Source: Zeimonas sp050187175
Lineage (GTDB): Bacteria; Pseudomonadota; Gammaproteobacteria; Burkholderiales; Burkholderiaceae_E
Assembly: GCA_050187175.1 (NCBI GenBank)
Contig: JBFWXS010000012.1
Span: 1 to 64,000, forward strand
Direction of reading: 5' to 3'
DNA: 64,000 nucleotides
Below are positions 34,385 through 42,992 of this stretch, one piece after another. The stretch's first letter is position 1, and every line of letters begins with the position of its first letter. Position numbers and translations under genes: made by a program. The notes beneath the pieces are model-generated. The model was given only the letters and a program-made list of their open reading frames with translations. It searched no databases and was not told where the DNA came from.

Positions 34385-34717
34385 GGCAAAGGCGTGGACC
34401 GGGCGCTGCGGCTGGGCGTCGCGCCGGGGCGCACGGCGGGTGGCCCCAGTGGGCGTGGCGCTGGATGCTTGCCCCTTTGCTTCGCAAAGGGGTTCCCTGC
34501 GATGCTCGGAAGCAGGGCCCCGCGGCATAACTCGCTGCGCTTCCCTGCGGGAAGCTCCGCTCAGACAGATGCCGCAAGTCAGTTAGTGGCGCGCTGACGC
34601 GCGCGGGCCCTGCTTCCTGCGCTTCTCGGCTGCGCATACAGCGACACGCCCACTGGGGCCACCCGCCGTGCGCCCCGGCGCGACGCCCAGCCGCAGCGCC
34701 CGGCCCACGCCTTTGCC
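34385..34717. repeat. Large inverted repeat, 84-bp arms with nested hairpins
   Basis: The arms 34385-34468 and 34634-34717 are reverse complements at 81 of 84 positions. The 165-bp loop contains further symmetry: a 13-bp inverted pair at 34508-34520 and 34605-34617, a 9-bp stem hairpin (CCCCTTTGC-TTC-GCAAAGGGG) at 34472-34492, and a 7-bp stem hairpin at 34539-34555. No transposase gene or target duplication is seen. The layout resembles a dispersed intergenic repeat element or a long structured RNA, not an insertion sequence. Confidence 0.9.
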
Positions 34718-34746
34718 GATACAGCGGTGGCAGGCGACGATGATCG

Positions 34747-34778
34747 GCTCGCGTGCTGTCTCGCTCGCGTGCCGTCTC
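34747..34778. repeat. 16-bp tandem duplication
   Basis: GCTCGCGTGCTGTCTC at 34747-34762 is followed directly by GCTCGCGTGCCGTCTC at 34763-34778, 15 of 16 identical. It lies just beyond the right arm of the inverted repeat and looks like recent slippage. Confidence 0.85.
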
Positions 34779-34892
34779 ATATGCGCCCCCAGCTACGCAG
34801 GGTATATGGTGCTCTGATGCACCAGCGACGTGACTACAGCCCCGCGCAGGTCAGCGAATCCCCGCCGCTCCCCCGCTCGGTCCTGACGCCCG

Positions 34893-34920
34893 AAAAAAAA
34901 CCGGCCCTGAAAGCGGCCGG
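34893..34920 (-). terminator. Rho-independent terminator on the minus strand
   Basis: Read on the minus strand, CCGGCC, an 8-base loop and GGCCGG are followed by eight T residues. It is the best intrinsic terminator in the window. The nearest upstream gene on that strand is ggt, which ends 239 bases away, so the terminator ends either a long ggt 3' leader or a separate short transcript. Confidence 0.8.
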
Positions 34921-35158
34921 CCAACGCGTATGCGATCGATTGAACGGCTGCAGCCGTCTCGTCTTTTCGCTCTACGAGGGATGAGTGCTGGTGCGCTGTC
35001 GTGACACTTGCGGCTGGCCAAGCGGCGTGCGCAGCGATTCGACGGCTGGCATTCATTGTGGACAGCGGATACGGCGCAGGCATTGATCAGGCGCAAGGCG
35101 CATAGCCGGCTCGTACCGCCATCAGCGAGTGATGTGCTGCCGGCATCCGGTCCTGATC

Positions 35159-37240
35159 TCAGTGTCCCAGCGCAAGGTTCTCGCGGCGCGGATCCGCGCC
35201 GCCGACGAGCACCGTTCGTCCGTTGCGAGTCGTGCGCATGATGCTGCTCAGGCCGCTGGGCTGAGCCCAGCGCGAGACCGAGTGGCCGCGGCGCGCCAGC
35301 CCGTCGATCAATGCGTCGCTGACGCCGGGATGTCCGCCCTCGACGTTCGTCGTGGCCTCGTTCCAGGCGCCGAAGTTCACCAGCGAGACCGCCTGCTGCG
35401 CATCGAGGCCCCAATCCAGCTGGGCCACCAGGACCTTGCCGACGTACTGGATGATGGCGGCTCCGCCGGGTGAGCCGGTGGCGAGCATGAATGCGCCGCG
35501 TCGTCCGTCCGGCCTCTTGTGGAACACCAACGTAGGCGCCATCGAGCTGCGCGGGCGCTTGCCGGGCTGTACGCGGTTGGCGATCGGGCCGGCTGCGTCG
35601 GAGGGCTGCTCGGAGAAATCCGTCAACTGGTTGTTCAGCAGGAAGCCATGCGTCATCAGGAACGCGCCGAAGCCGCCTTCGATCGTGGTGGTCATCGCGA
35701 CGGCATTGCCGTAGCGGTCGACGATCGACAGATGCGTGGTTTCCGGCAGGCCGGGTCGGGCATCGATGCCGCCGCGCGAAGCGAGGTCACCGGGCATCGC
35801 GGTGCCCATCGAGCGCCGGGGATCGATCAGCGCGGCGCGCTGACGCAGATAGGTCTTGTCGAGCAGGCTGCGCCAGCTGCCGCCGGGCAGCGGCACGAAG
35901 TCGGTATCGGCCACATACCGGTCGCGGTCCGCGTAGGCCAGGCGGTTGGCTTCGGCGAACAGATGCACGCCCGCCGCGGTCGGGCGGCCGCCGTTGCGAT
36001 CGCGTGCCGTCGGAGCGTGGCGGGCCATCTCGAAGGACTCCAGAATGCCCAACGTCTGTGCGACGGCGATGCCGCCCGACGATGGCGGCGGCATGCCGCA
36101 CACCTCGTAGCGGCGGTAGTTGACGCATACCGGCGTGCGCCGCTTGGCCGTGTAAGCGGCCAGGTCCTGCGACGTCATCAGGCCGCCCGTCACCGTCGGC
36201 CGGCGCGCATCGGTCGGCGGCGTACCGACCTTCGCCACGATCGCCTGCGCGATGGGGCCGCGGTAGAACGCCTGGGCGCCGCCGTCGGCGATGGCGCTCA
36301 GCGTCGCGGCCAGCGCGGGGTTCTTCAGCACGGTGCCGGCGGCCTTCGCGCTGCCGTCGGGATTCAGGAAGTAGGCCGCCGCCTCGGGATCGCGCGACAG
36401 CGCGCGGCGCGAACCGGCGATCGACTCGGACAGCCGCGGACTGATCGCAAAGCCGTCGGCGGCGAGGTGAATAGCCGGCTGGAACAATGAGCGCCAGGCC
36501 ATCCGACCGTGATCGGCATGGACCAGTTCCAGCATGCGAACGGCGCCGGGCACGCCGACGGACCGGCCGCTCTGCCGCGCGTCGGGCTGTACCGGCACGG
36601 CCGCGCCGCTCTCGTCGACGTAGCGCAGATAGTTCGGGCCGGCTGCCGCCGGTGCCGTCTCGCGGCCGTCGTAGGCCTGGACGGCCCCGCTGCGTGCGTC
36701 GTAGTGCAGCAGGAACGCGCCGCCGCCGATGCCGGAGGACTGCGGTTCGACGAGGTTCAGCACCATCTGCGCGGCGACCGCCGCGTCGACCGCCGTACCG
36801 CCGGCGGCAAGCACCTCGCAGGCGGCCTGCGTCGCCAGCGGATTCGCCGTGACCGCCATGAACGAGCGGGCATAGACCGGATCCTTGGCTTGGAAGCCCG
36901 TGCTGATCTCTGGTGCTCTCGGGCTGTTCGCGGCAATGCGGGGGATGGCGGCGGTCGCGCCGCGGGCGGTGGCGGGCCCGCGGCGCGCGGAGGAGGTGCT
37001 ACGTGCAGTAGAAGTGCTGGGTGGGGTGGAAGCGCTGCGTGCGGCAGCGCCTGCCGCCGGAATCGCGCAGGCCGGCGTTGCACGCGGACCGTTTGCAGCC
37101 GGGACTCTTGCCTGTGCCGGTCCCGACGCAGCCGGCCCCGATGCTGCGGCGGGCAGCGGTTCGCCATCGCGCCCGCCCAGCGTGCACCCTGCGACGAGCA
37201 GCGCGCCGCCGGCAATGATCGCCGTTGCCAGCCGCATCAT
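35159..37240 (-). CDS. ggt: Gamma-glutamyltransferase, with long low-complexity N-terminus
   Basis: GGT cleaves the gamma-glutamyl bond of glutathione in the periplasm and self-processes at a Thr. The catalytic Thr is T501 in ETTHLSIVD; the glycine-rich IGGGAFLLHYD and PPPSSGGIAVAQ substrate motifs are present. The protein is 693 residues, over 100 longer than usual. The extra part (about 20-115) is Ala/Ser/Thr/Pro-rich and follows a lipoprotein-like signal (LLVAGC, residues 14-19), so the enzyme may be tethered to a membrane through a flexible linker. It overlaps the LysR gene upstream by 4 bases and is probably co-transcribed with it. Confidence 0.93.
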   Translation of the reverse strand: MMRLATAIIAGGALLVAGCTLGGRDGEPLPAAASGPAASGPAQARVPAANGPRATPACAIPAAGAAARSASTPPSTSTARSTSSARRGPATARGATAAIPRIAANSPRAPEISTGFQAKDPVYARSFMAVTANPLATQAACEVLAAGGTAVDAAVAAQMVLNLVEPQSSGIGGGAFLLHYDARSGAVQAYDGRETAPAAAGPNYLRYVDESGAAVPVQPDARQSGRSVGVPGAVRMLELVHADHGRMAWRSLFQPAIHLAADGFAISPRLSESIAGSRRALSRDPEAAAYFLNPDGSAKAAGTVLKNPALAATLSAIADGGAQAFYRGPIAQAIVAKVGTPPTDARRPTVTGGLMTSQDLAAYTAKRRTPVCVNYRRYEVCGMPPPSSGGIAVAQTLGILESFEMARHAPTARDRNGGRPTAAGVHLFAEANRLAYADRDRYVADTDFVPLPGGSWRSLLDKTYLRQRAALIDPRRSMGTAMPGDLASRGGIDARPGLPETTHLSIVDRYGNAVAMTTTIEGGFGAFLMTHGFLLNNQLTDFSEQPSDAAGPIANRVQPGKRPRSSMAPTLVFHKRPDGRRGAFMLATGSPGGAAIIQYVGKVLVAQLDWGLDAQQAVSLVNFGAWNEATTNVEGGHPGVSDALIDGLARRGHSVSRWAQPSGLSSIMRTTRNGRTVLVGGADPRRENLALGH

Positions 37241-38226
37241 CCGGCTCCTGCGCGCGTGCGTGTGCCGCGCCGTTCGGTGGCATGCGCGATCAGGGCCCGC
37301 GTCGCCGCGCTCTGGTAGCGCTGCGGATGCGTGGCGATCCAGAACGAACGCGTGAGCGCACGCCGCAGGCTAGGGGAGCGCGGCGTGACGTCGATCAGGC
37401 TGCCGTCGGCGAACTCGTCGGCGACGGCGCGCCGGCTCAGGCAGCCGAACCAGTCGCTGTTGCTGACCAGCCGTTTCAGCGCCTGCGCGTCGTTGACTTC
37501 GAGCGCGATCACTGGAGGCCCGAGCAGCGGCCGCATTGCTCGCAGAAAGGTTTCGCGCGTGCCCGAGCCGCGTTCGCGCAGCGCCCAGCGTCCCTGGGCC
37601 AGTGCGGTCGGCGCCGGATGGCCGACGCGCGCGAACAGGCAGATCTCGTCCTTCAGCCAGGGCTGCAGCGACAGGCCGGGCTCGAGCACGTCGCCCTCGA
37701 TGAACGCGACGTCCAGGTTCAGATCGCGCAGCCGGGCGGCGAGTGCTTCGGTGTTCTCGATGACCAGTTCGATCGATATCCGCTGCTGCTCGACGAATCC
37801 GGCGAGCAGGTCCGGAATGACGAACGGACCTATCGTGCGCGAGGCGCCGATCGCCAGATGCTGCGGGCTGTCGTCAGCGTCGCGCGCCAGCGCCGGCAGC
37901 TCGGCTGCACGGTCGATCAGCTCCATCGCTTTCGGCAGCAGCCGGCGCGCGGCTTCGGTCTGCCGCAGGCCGCGGCCGGCGCGCTCGAACAGCTTGGCGC
38001 CGAGCGCGGTTTCCAGCTCCTGCAGCGCGAGGCTGACGGCCGACTGCGTGCGCGACAGCCGGCGCGCCGCGGCCGAGACGCTGCCCGCGAAGGCGACCGC
38101 GCAGAACGCTTCCAGCTGCCGCAGCGTGGCGCGCGAGCGCGGCAGCACGGGGGCCGGCGCCGAGGAGGGCGCTGAGCCCGATGCCCCGGCACCGGCGCGG
38201 GAGCTCTGCAGCCGGGAGGACGGCAT
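37237..38226 (-). CDS. LysR-family transcriptional regulator
   Basis: A 329-residue LysR protein with an extra 30-residue Ala/Ser/Pro leader, then the helix-turn-helix (LRQLEAFCAVAFAGSVSAAARRL ... TQSAVSLALQELE) and an effector-binding domain. It overlaps ggt by 4 bases and is divergent from soeABC. LysR proteins near sulfur genes (CysB/Cbl-like) are common, but this is not clearly one. It probably controls ggt, soeABC or both. A start further in, near the helix-turn-helix, is possible. Confidence 0.87.
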   Translation of the reverse strand: MPSSRLQSSRAGAGASGSAPSSAPAPVLPRSRATLRQLEAFCAVAFAGSVSAAARRLSRTQSAVSLALQELETALGAKLFERAGRGLRQTEAARRLLPKAMELIDRAAELPALARDADDSPQHLAIGASRTIGPFVIPDLLAGFVEQQRISIELVIENTEALAARLRDLNLDVAFIEGDVLEPGLSLQPWLKDEICLFARVGHPAPTALAQGRWALRERGSGTRETFLRAMRPLLGPPVIALEVNDAQALKRLVSNSDWFGCLSRRAVADEFADGSLIDVTPRSPSLRRALTRSFWIATHPQRYQSAATRALIAHATERRGTRTRAGAG

Positions 38227-38416
38227 TCTCTATCTATCGGAAACACAAATACATAGGTCCAGATTTTCTCAGTTTTATAGATGGATGTCGATGGATAGAA
38301 TGACAGCCCTTGAAGATGCCATCGGCCCGGCCCCTCATTGCGGGACGCGCCGGAGCTGAGCGGCGCGCGACCGCGAGGGGAGCGCTGCCGCGCCGAACGA
38401 CGCCCTCGACGAATTC

Positions 38417-41296
38417 ATGCCGGCCCGCGGGCCGGCGACGGAAAAGCCGCCGATGCCGAATCCGCCCCTGACGCCCGCTGCCGAACGCCCGGTCCGCTTC
38501 GACGATCGTAGCCGGCAGGAAGTCAAATACACGACCTGCTACATGTGCGCCTGTCGCTGCGGCATCCAGGTGACGCTGGAGGACGGCAAGGTCCGCTTCA
38601 TCCAGGGCAACGCCGAACACCCTGTCAACCAGGGAGTGCTGTGCGCCAAAGGCAGCGCCGGCATCATGAAGCAGTACTCGCCGGCGCGGCTGTCGCAGCC
38701 GATGATCCGGCGCCCCGGCAGCGAGCGCGGCGCCGGCGAGTTCGATCCGATCTCGTGGGACGACGCGCTGGCGCTGCTGGCCGAGCGGCTGGCGCGGATC
38801 CGCGCGACCGACCCCAAGCGGCTCGCGTTCTTCACCGGCCGCGACCAGATGCAGGCGCTGACCGGCCTGTGGGCGCAGCAGTTCGGCACGCCGAACTGGG
38901 CCGCACATGGCGGTTTCTGTTCGGTCAACATGGCTGCCGCCGGCCTGTACTCGATCGGCTTCTCGTTCTGGGAGTTCGGCGCGCCCGATTGGGATCGAGC
39001 CAAGTACTTCGTGCTGTGGGGCGTGGCCGAAGACCATTCGAGCAATCCGATCAAGATCGGCCTGGACAAGCTCAAGCGCAACGGCGCCAAGTTCGTCTCC
39101 ATCAATCCGGTGCGTACTGGCTATTCGGCGATCGCCGATCAATGGGTGCCGGTGCGTCCGGGCACCGACGGCCTGCTGGCGCTCGCCATCGTTCACGTAC
39201 TGCTGTCGCGCGAGCTGTTCGACTGGGACTGGATGGTCCGCTACACGAACGCCGCGTGGCTGGTCATCGATGCGCCGGGTACGCCGCGCCACGGCTTGTT
39301 CCTGCGCGACGCGGCCGGCCAGCCGCAGGTGCTCGATCAGCGCAGCGGCGCGCCCGCGGCCTTCGGCAGGGATGTGCAGCCGGCGATGTTCGCCGAGCTG
39401 GCGGCCGATGGTCAGACGCCGCGCTGCCGCACGGTGATGTCGATGGTCGCCGAGCGCTATCTGTCCGACGAATACTCGCCGGCGGCGGTGGCGCAGCGCT
39501 GCGGCGTGCCGGCCGAGGCGATAGAGAAGCTGGCGCTGGAGATGGCCGCGGTCGCCTTCGAGCAGACGATAGAGCTGCCCATCGAATGGACCGACGCCTG
39601 GGGCCACCGGCATGACAAGGTGGTGGGCCGGCCGGTGGCGATGTATGCGATGCGCGGCATCTCGGCGCATTCGAACGGCTTCCAGACCTGTCGCGCGCTG
39701 CATCTGATCCAGATGCTGCTGGGTGCGCTCGACGGCCCGGGCAACTTCCGCTCCAAGGCGCCGTTCCCGCGGCCGATTCCGCCGCCGCAGCTGCCGGAGA
39801 ACGATATCGCGGTGATCGATGCGCCGGACACGCCGCTGAATCGCCCGCCGCTCGGCTTCCCGGTTCGTCCCGAGGATCTGGCCATCGATGCGCAGGGTCA
39901 GCCGCTGCGGCTGGACAAGGCCTATTCGTGGGAGAGTCCGATCGCCGCCCACGGCATGATGCACATGGTGATCCGCAACGCGGTCGAAGGCGATCCCTAT
40001 CCGATCGACACGCTGATGCTGTTCATGGCGAACATGGCGTGGAACTCGGCCATGAACACCGCGCAGACGCAGGACCTGCTGCGCGCGAAGAACGACGACG
40101 GCAGCTATCGGATTCCGTTCCTCGTCGTCTCCGACGCCTTCGATTCGGAGATGGTCCGGTTCGCCGATCTGGTGCTGCCCGACACCACGTATCTCGAACG
40201 TTACGATGCTATTTCGCTGCTCGATCGGCCGATCTCGGAGCCCGACACCATCGCCGATTCGATCCGCCATCCCGTGGTAGCGCCGGACCGCGACGTCCGG
40301 CCGTGGCAGGAGGTGCTGGTCGAACTGGCCGGCCGCCTGAAGTTCCCGGCCTTCGTGGGCGCCGACGGTGCGCGCAAGTACCGCGACTATCCCGATTTCA
40401 TCGTGCGCTACGAGCGTGCGCCGGGCATCGGCTTCCTGGCGGGCTGGCGCGGCGAGGATGGCGGCTCGCCGCTGAAGGGCGCGCCCAATCCGAACCAGTG
40501 GCAGGCCTACATCGACGGCAAGAGCTTCTTCCAGCATCACTGGCCGCCCGAGATGCAGTTCATGCGCGGCGTCAATCAGGCCTATCTGAACGAGGCGGCA
40601 CGCGTCGGCTTCATTCCGAAGCCGGACCCGATCATCATGCAGATCTACAGCGAGCCGCTGCAGAAATTCCGGCTGGCCGGCGAAGGTCTCTACGAGGGAC
40701 CCAGGCCGGTCGAGGCCGTCGATCGCGAGCGGCTGGTCCGCTATTTCGATCCGCTGCCGATCTGGTATGAGCCGATCGAGAGCGAGCGCCTGGAGGAGAG
40801 CTCGCCCGCGGTCGACTATCCGTTCCATGCGATCACGCAGCGGCCGATGATCATGTACCACTCGTGGGATTCGCAGAACGCGTGGCTGCGGCAGATCATG
40901 AGCCGCAACTACCTGTACATGAACGCCGATACCGCCCGCCAGATGGGGCTGGCCGATGACGACTGGATCTGGGTCGAGTCGCACAATGGGCGGATCCGCT
41001 GCCAGATGCGCACCATGCACGGCGTCGAAGGCCACACCGTCTGGACCTGGAACGCCATCGGCAAGATGTCGCAGGCGTGGGGGCTGGAGAAGGATGCGCC
41101 CGAAGCGACGCACGGCTTTCTGCTGAACCATCTGATCAGCGAGAACCTGCCGCGTCGCGCGGCCGAGCGTTCGCTGACCAATTCCGATCCGATCACCGGG
41201 CAGGCGGCGTGGTACGACCTGCGCGTGCGGATCACCAAGGCCGCGCCGGGCGAAACCGGCGTCTGGCCCAAGCTCGATTTCGGGAGCGGCACTTGA
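38417..41296 (+). CDS. soeA: Sulfite dehydrogenase molybdoprotein SoeA (DMSO reductase family)
   Basis: SoeA is the catalytic subunit of the cytoplasm-facing, membrane-bound sulfite:quinone oxidoreductase SoeABC. The 959-residue length fits the family. The N-terminal 4Fe-4S motif reads CYMCACRC with a fourth Cys in VLCAKG. C168 in GGFCSVNM is the likely Mo ligand. No Tat signal is present, as expected for cytoplasmic SoeA. Its TGA overlaps the TTG start of soeB. An in-frame ATG at 38453 is an alternative start; neither has a good ribosome binding site. Other molybdoenzymes of the PsrA/TtrA type are possible, but subunit order and the lack of a signal favour SoeA. Confidence 0.86.
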   Translation: MPARGPATEKPPMPNPPLTPAAERPVRFDDRSRQEVKYTTCYMCACRCGIQVTLEDGKVRFIQGNAEHPVNQGVLCAKGSAGIMKQYSPARLSQPMIRRPGSERGAGEFDPISWDDALALLAERLARIRATDPKRLAFFTGRDQMQALTGLWAQQFGTPNWAAHGGFCSVNMAAAGLYSIGFSFWEFGAPDWDRAKYFVLWGVAEDHSSNPIKIGLDKLKRNGAKFVSINPVRTGYSAIADQWVPVRPGTDGLLALAIVHVLLSRELFDWDWMVRYTNAAWLVIDAPGTPRHGLFLRDAAGQPQVLDQRSGAPAAFGRDVQPAMFAELAADGQTPRCRTVMSMVAERYLSDEYSPAAVAQRCGVPAEAIEKLALEMAAVAFEQTIELPIEWTDAWGHRHDKVVGRPVAMYAMRGISAHSNGFQTCRALHLIQMLLGALDGPGNFRSKAPFPRPIPPPQLPENDIAVIDAPDTPLNRPPLGFPVRPEDLAIDAQGQPLRLDKAYSWESPIAAHGMMHMVIRNAVEGDPYPIDTLMLFMANMAWNSAMNTAQTQDLLRAKNDDGSYRIPFLVVSDAFDSEMVRFADLVLPDTTYLERYDAISLLDRPISEPDTIADSIRHPVVAPDRDVRPWQEVLVELAGRLKFPAFVGADGARKYRDYPDFIVRYERAPGIGFLAGWRGEDGGSPLKGAPNPNQWQAYIDGKSFFQHHWPPEMQFMRGVNQAYLNEAARVGFIPKPDPIIMQIYSEPLQKFRLAGEGLYEGPRPVEAVDRERLVRYFDPLPIWYEPIESERLEESSPAVDYPFHAITQRPMIMYHSWDSQNAWLRQIMSRNYLYMNADTARQMGLADDDWIWVESHNGRIRCQMRTMHGVEGHTVWTWNAIGKMSQAWGLEKDAPEATHGFLLNHLISENLPRRAAERSLTNSDPITGQAAWYDLRVRITKAAPGETGVWPKLDFGSGT

Positions 41297-42027
41297 AACT
41301 CGGTCTGGTCATCGACATGGACACTTGCGTCGGCTGTCATGCCTGCGCGGTGGCCTGCAAGGAATGGAACGGCGCATCGCTGATGGCCGGCGGCGCGCCC
41401 GACTACGAGCCGTACGGCGATCAGCCGTCGGGCGTCTGGTTCAACCGCATCCGCCACTTCGAAGTGCGCGACGAGGCTACGCGCGACGCAGCGACGGGGC
41501 ACTTCAACCTGTCGAAGACAGTGAATGTGCCCATGTCGTGCATGCACTGCGAGGATGCCGACTGCGTCACGGTCTGTCCCACCGGCGCGTCGTACAAGCG
41601 CGCCGAGGACGGCATCGTGCTGGTCGATCCCGAGCGCTGCATGGGCTGCAACTACTGCGCCTGGGCCTGCCCGTACGGCGCGCGCGAACTCGATCGCGAA
41701 GAGGGCGTGATGCGCAAGTGCACGCTGTGCGTCGACCGCATCTACGATCAGGCCCTGCCCGAAGCCGAGCGTCAGCCGGCCTGCGTGCTGGCCTGCCCCG
41801 CGCATGCGCGGCACTTCGGCGATTTCGACGATCCGGCGTCCAAGGTGTCGACGCTGGTCGCCGAACGTGAGGGCGCGCCGCTGCTGCCGCAGCTCGACTA
41901 CAAGCCGGTCAATCGCTATCTGCCGCCGCGCGAGGCGCCGGTGGTGGATACCGCGGCCGTCGCCGCGGCAGCGCCGACGCTCAAGGAGCGGCTGGCCAAG
42001 ATGGTCAATCGTGTGGTGTCGATCTGA
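41293..42027 (+). CDS. soeB: Sulfite dehydrogenase iron-sulfur subunit SoeB
   Basis: This 244-residue ferredoxin-like protein starts at a TTG (41293) that overlaps the soeA stop; GGGAG lies 6 bases upstream. It has four Cys-rich motifs typical of DmsB/SoeB: CVGCHACAVAC, CMHCEDADCVTVCP, CMGCNYCAWACPYG and CTLCVDR ... CVLACP. It would carry four 4Fe-4S clusters passing electrons from SoeA to SoeC. No signal peptide is visible, consistent with a cytoplasmic location. Confidence 0.9.
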   Translation: MKLGLVIDMDTCVGCHACAVACKEWNGASLMAGGAPDYEPYGDQPSGVWFNRIRHFEVRDEATRDAATGHFNLSKTVNVPMSCMHCEDADCVTVCPTGASYKRAEDGIVLVDPERCMGCNYCAWACPYGARELDREEGVMRKCTLCVDRIYDQALPEAERQPACVLACPAHARHFGDFDDPASKVSTLVAEREGAPLLPQLDYKPVNRYLPPREAPVVDTAAVAAAAPTLKERLAKMVNRVVSI

Positions 42028-42959
42028 TGAAGCCCGCATTCTCGGTCATCTTCTTCACGGTCAGTTCGGGCGGCGGGCTCGGGCTGATGATCTGGCTGAT
42101 TCTCGGGCGCTGGCTGTCCGGCGGTGTCGACGGTCCGCCGTTCTGGGCCGGCGTCGGGCTGGCGGCAGCGCTGATCTCCGGCGGCCTGCTGTCGTCGACG
42201 CTGCATCTGGCCAATCCGCGCAATGCGTGGCGCGCGTTCTCGCGCTTCCGCACGTCGTGGCTGTCGCGCGAGGGCGTGCTGTCGGTGCTGATCTATCCGC
42301 TGGCCGGCCTTTATCTGCTGGCGCTGCTGCGCGGCGACGCGACGCTGGAATGGGTGACGGGCGGGCTGCTGCTGCTGCTGGCTGTCGCCGTGCTGTTCTG
42401 CACCGCGATGATTTACGCCTGCCTGAAGACGATTCCGCGCTGGCGCAACCCTTATACGAAGATCGCCTATCCGCTGTTCGGCCTCGCTTCCGGCGGGCTG
42501 CTGTGGCTGGCGCTGCGCGCTTGGGCGGTGTCGGGGGCATCGGCCGCGGCGTCCGGCCTGGATCCGTGGGTGATCGCCGCGCTGCTGCTGCTCGCCGCCG
42601 GTGCGGCGCTGAAGCTGCTGTACTGGAACGGCTTCGCCGACAGCGGCGAGGCGGGGCTGAGCAATACGCAGGCGCTGAACCTGAAGGGCAATGTGCGTCT
42701 GCTCGACGTCGGCCATACGCACGCCAACTTCCTCACCGACGAATTCGGCTTCGTGCTGGCACGCGAGCGCGCGCGTCTGCTGAGGAGCGCGGCGATCGTG
42801 CTGGCCTTCGTGCTGCCTCTGCTGCTGCTGCTCTGGCGGCCGCAGGCCGCGCCCGTCGCCGCCTTGTTGTGCCTGATCGGGTTGCTGGTCGAGCGCTGGT
42901 TGTTCTTCGCCGAGGCGCAGCACGTGGTGAGGCTTTATCATGGCCAGCGGCGAATCTGA
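42027..42959 (+). CDS. soeC: Sulfite dehydrogenase membrane anchor SoeC (DmsC family)
   Basis: This 310-residue protein has about eight TM helices and the DmsC-like features SSTLHLANPRNAWRAFSRF-type loop and a late LLDVGHTHANFLTDEF loop. It anchors SoeAB to the inner membrane and hands electrons to quinone. Its ATG starts on the last base of the soeB stop (TGATG). A DMSO or polysulfide reductase anchor is a formal alternative. Confidence 0.88.
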   Translation: MKPAFSVIFFTVSSGGGLGLMIWLILGRWLSGGVDGPPFWAGVGLAAALISGGLLSSTLHLANPRNAWRAFSRFRTSWLSREGVLSVLIYPLAGLYLLALLRGDATLEWVTGGLLLLLAVAVLFCTAMIYACLKTIPRWRNPYTKIAYPLFGLASGGLLWLALRAWAVSGASAAASGLDPWVIAALLLLAAGAALKLLYWNGFADSGEAGLSNTQALNLKGNVRLLDVGHTHANFLTDEFGFVLARERARLLRSAAIVLAFVLPLLLLLWRPQAAPVAALLCLIGLLVERWLFFAEAQHVVRLYHGQRRI

Positions 42960-42992
42960 CTGAACCCGGCCTGAACCCCGCGCGACCCGATC

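Larger units (their letters stand above)
34167..35158. other. About 1 kb without a convincing gene
   Basis: The stretch between gpsA and ggt holds the probable operon promoter (34321-34348), a large inverted repeat (34385-34717), a 16-bp tandem duplication (34747-34778), a minus-strand terminator (34893-34920) and a palindrome ACGGCTG/CAGCCGT (34944-34957). Short open frames cross it in several directions, but they run through the repeat arms or the terminator, have Arg/Gly/Pro-rich composition and no ribosome binding sites, so none is called. I see no tRNA cloverleaf or integrase gene. Confidence 0.7.

Noticed and set aside
34394..34597. Short open frames inside the inverted repeat
   Set aside because: They run through the repeat arm and hairpins, have no ribosome binding site and occur in several frames at once, as expected from GC-rich repeats.
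34385..34717. Insertion sequence bounded by the inverted repeats
   Set aside because: Only 165 bp separate the arms, no transposase is encoded and no target-site duplication is visible.
34921..35158. Possible tRNA or tmRNA fragment between the terminator and ggt
   Set aside because: No acceptor stem, T-loop (GGTTCGA) or CCA end could be built on either strand.
38227..38416. A gene in the gap between the LysR gene and soeA
   Set aside because: The AT-rich 190 bases contain no frame with a start and a ribosome binding site; imperfect GATAG-type repeats there are more likely regulatory, but too weak to call.
38234..41131. 965-codon open frame on the minus strand opposite soeA
   Set aside because: It is antisense to soeA, which has intact cluster and Mo motifs.
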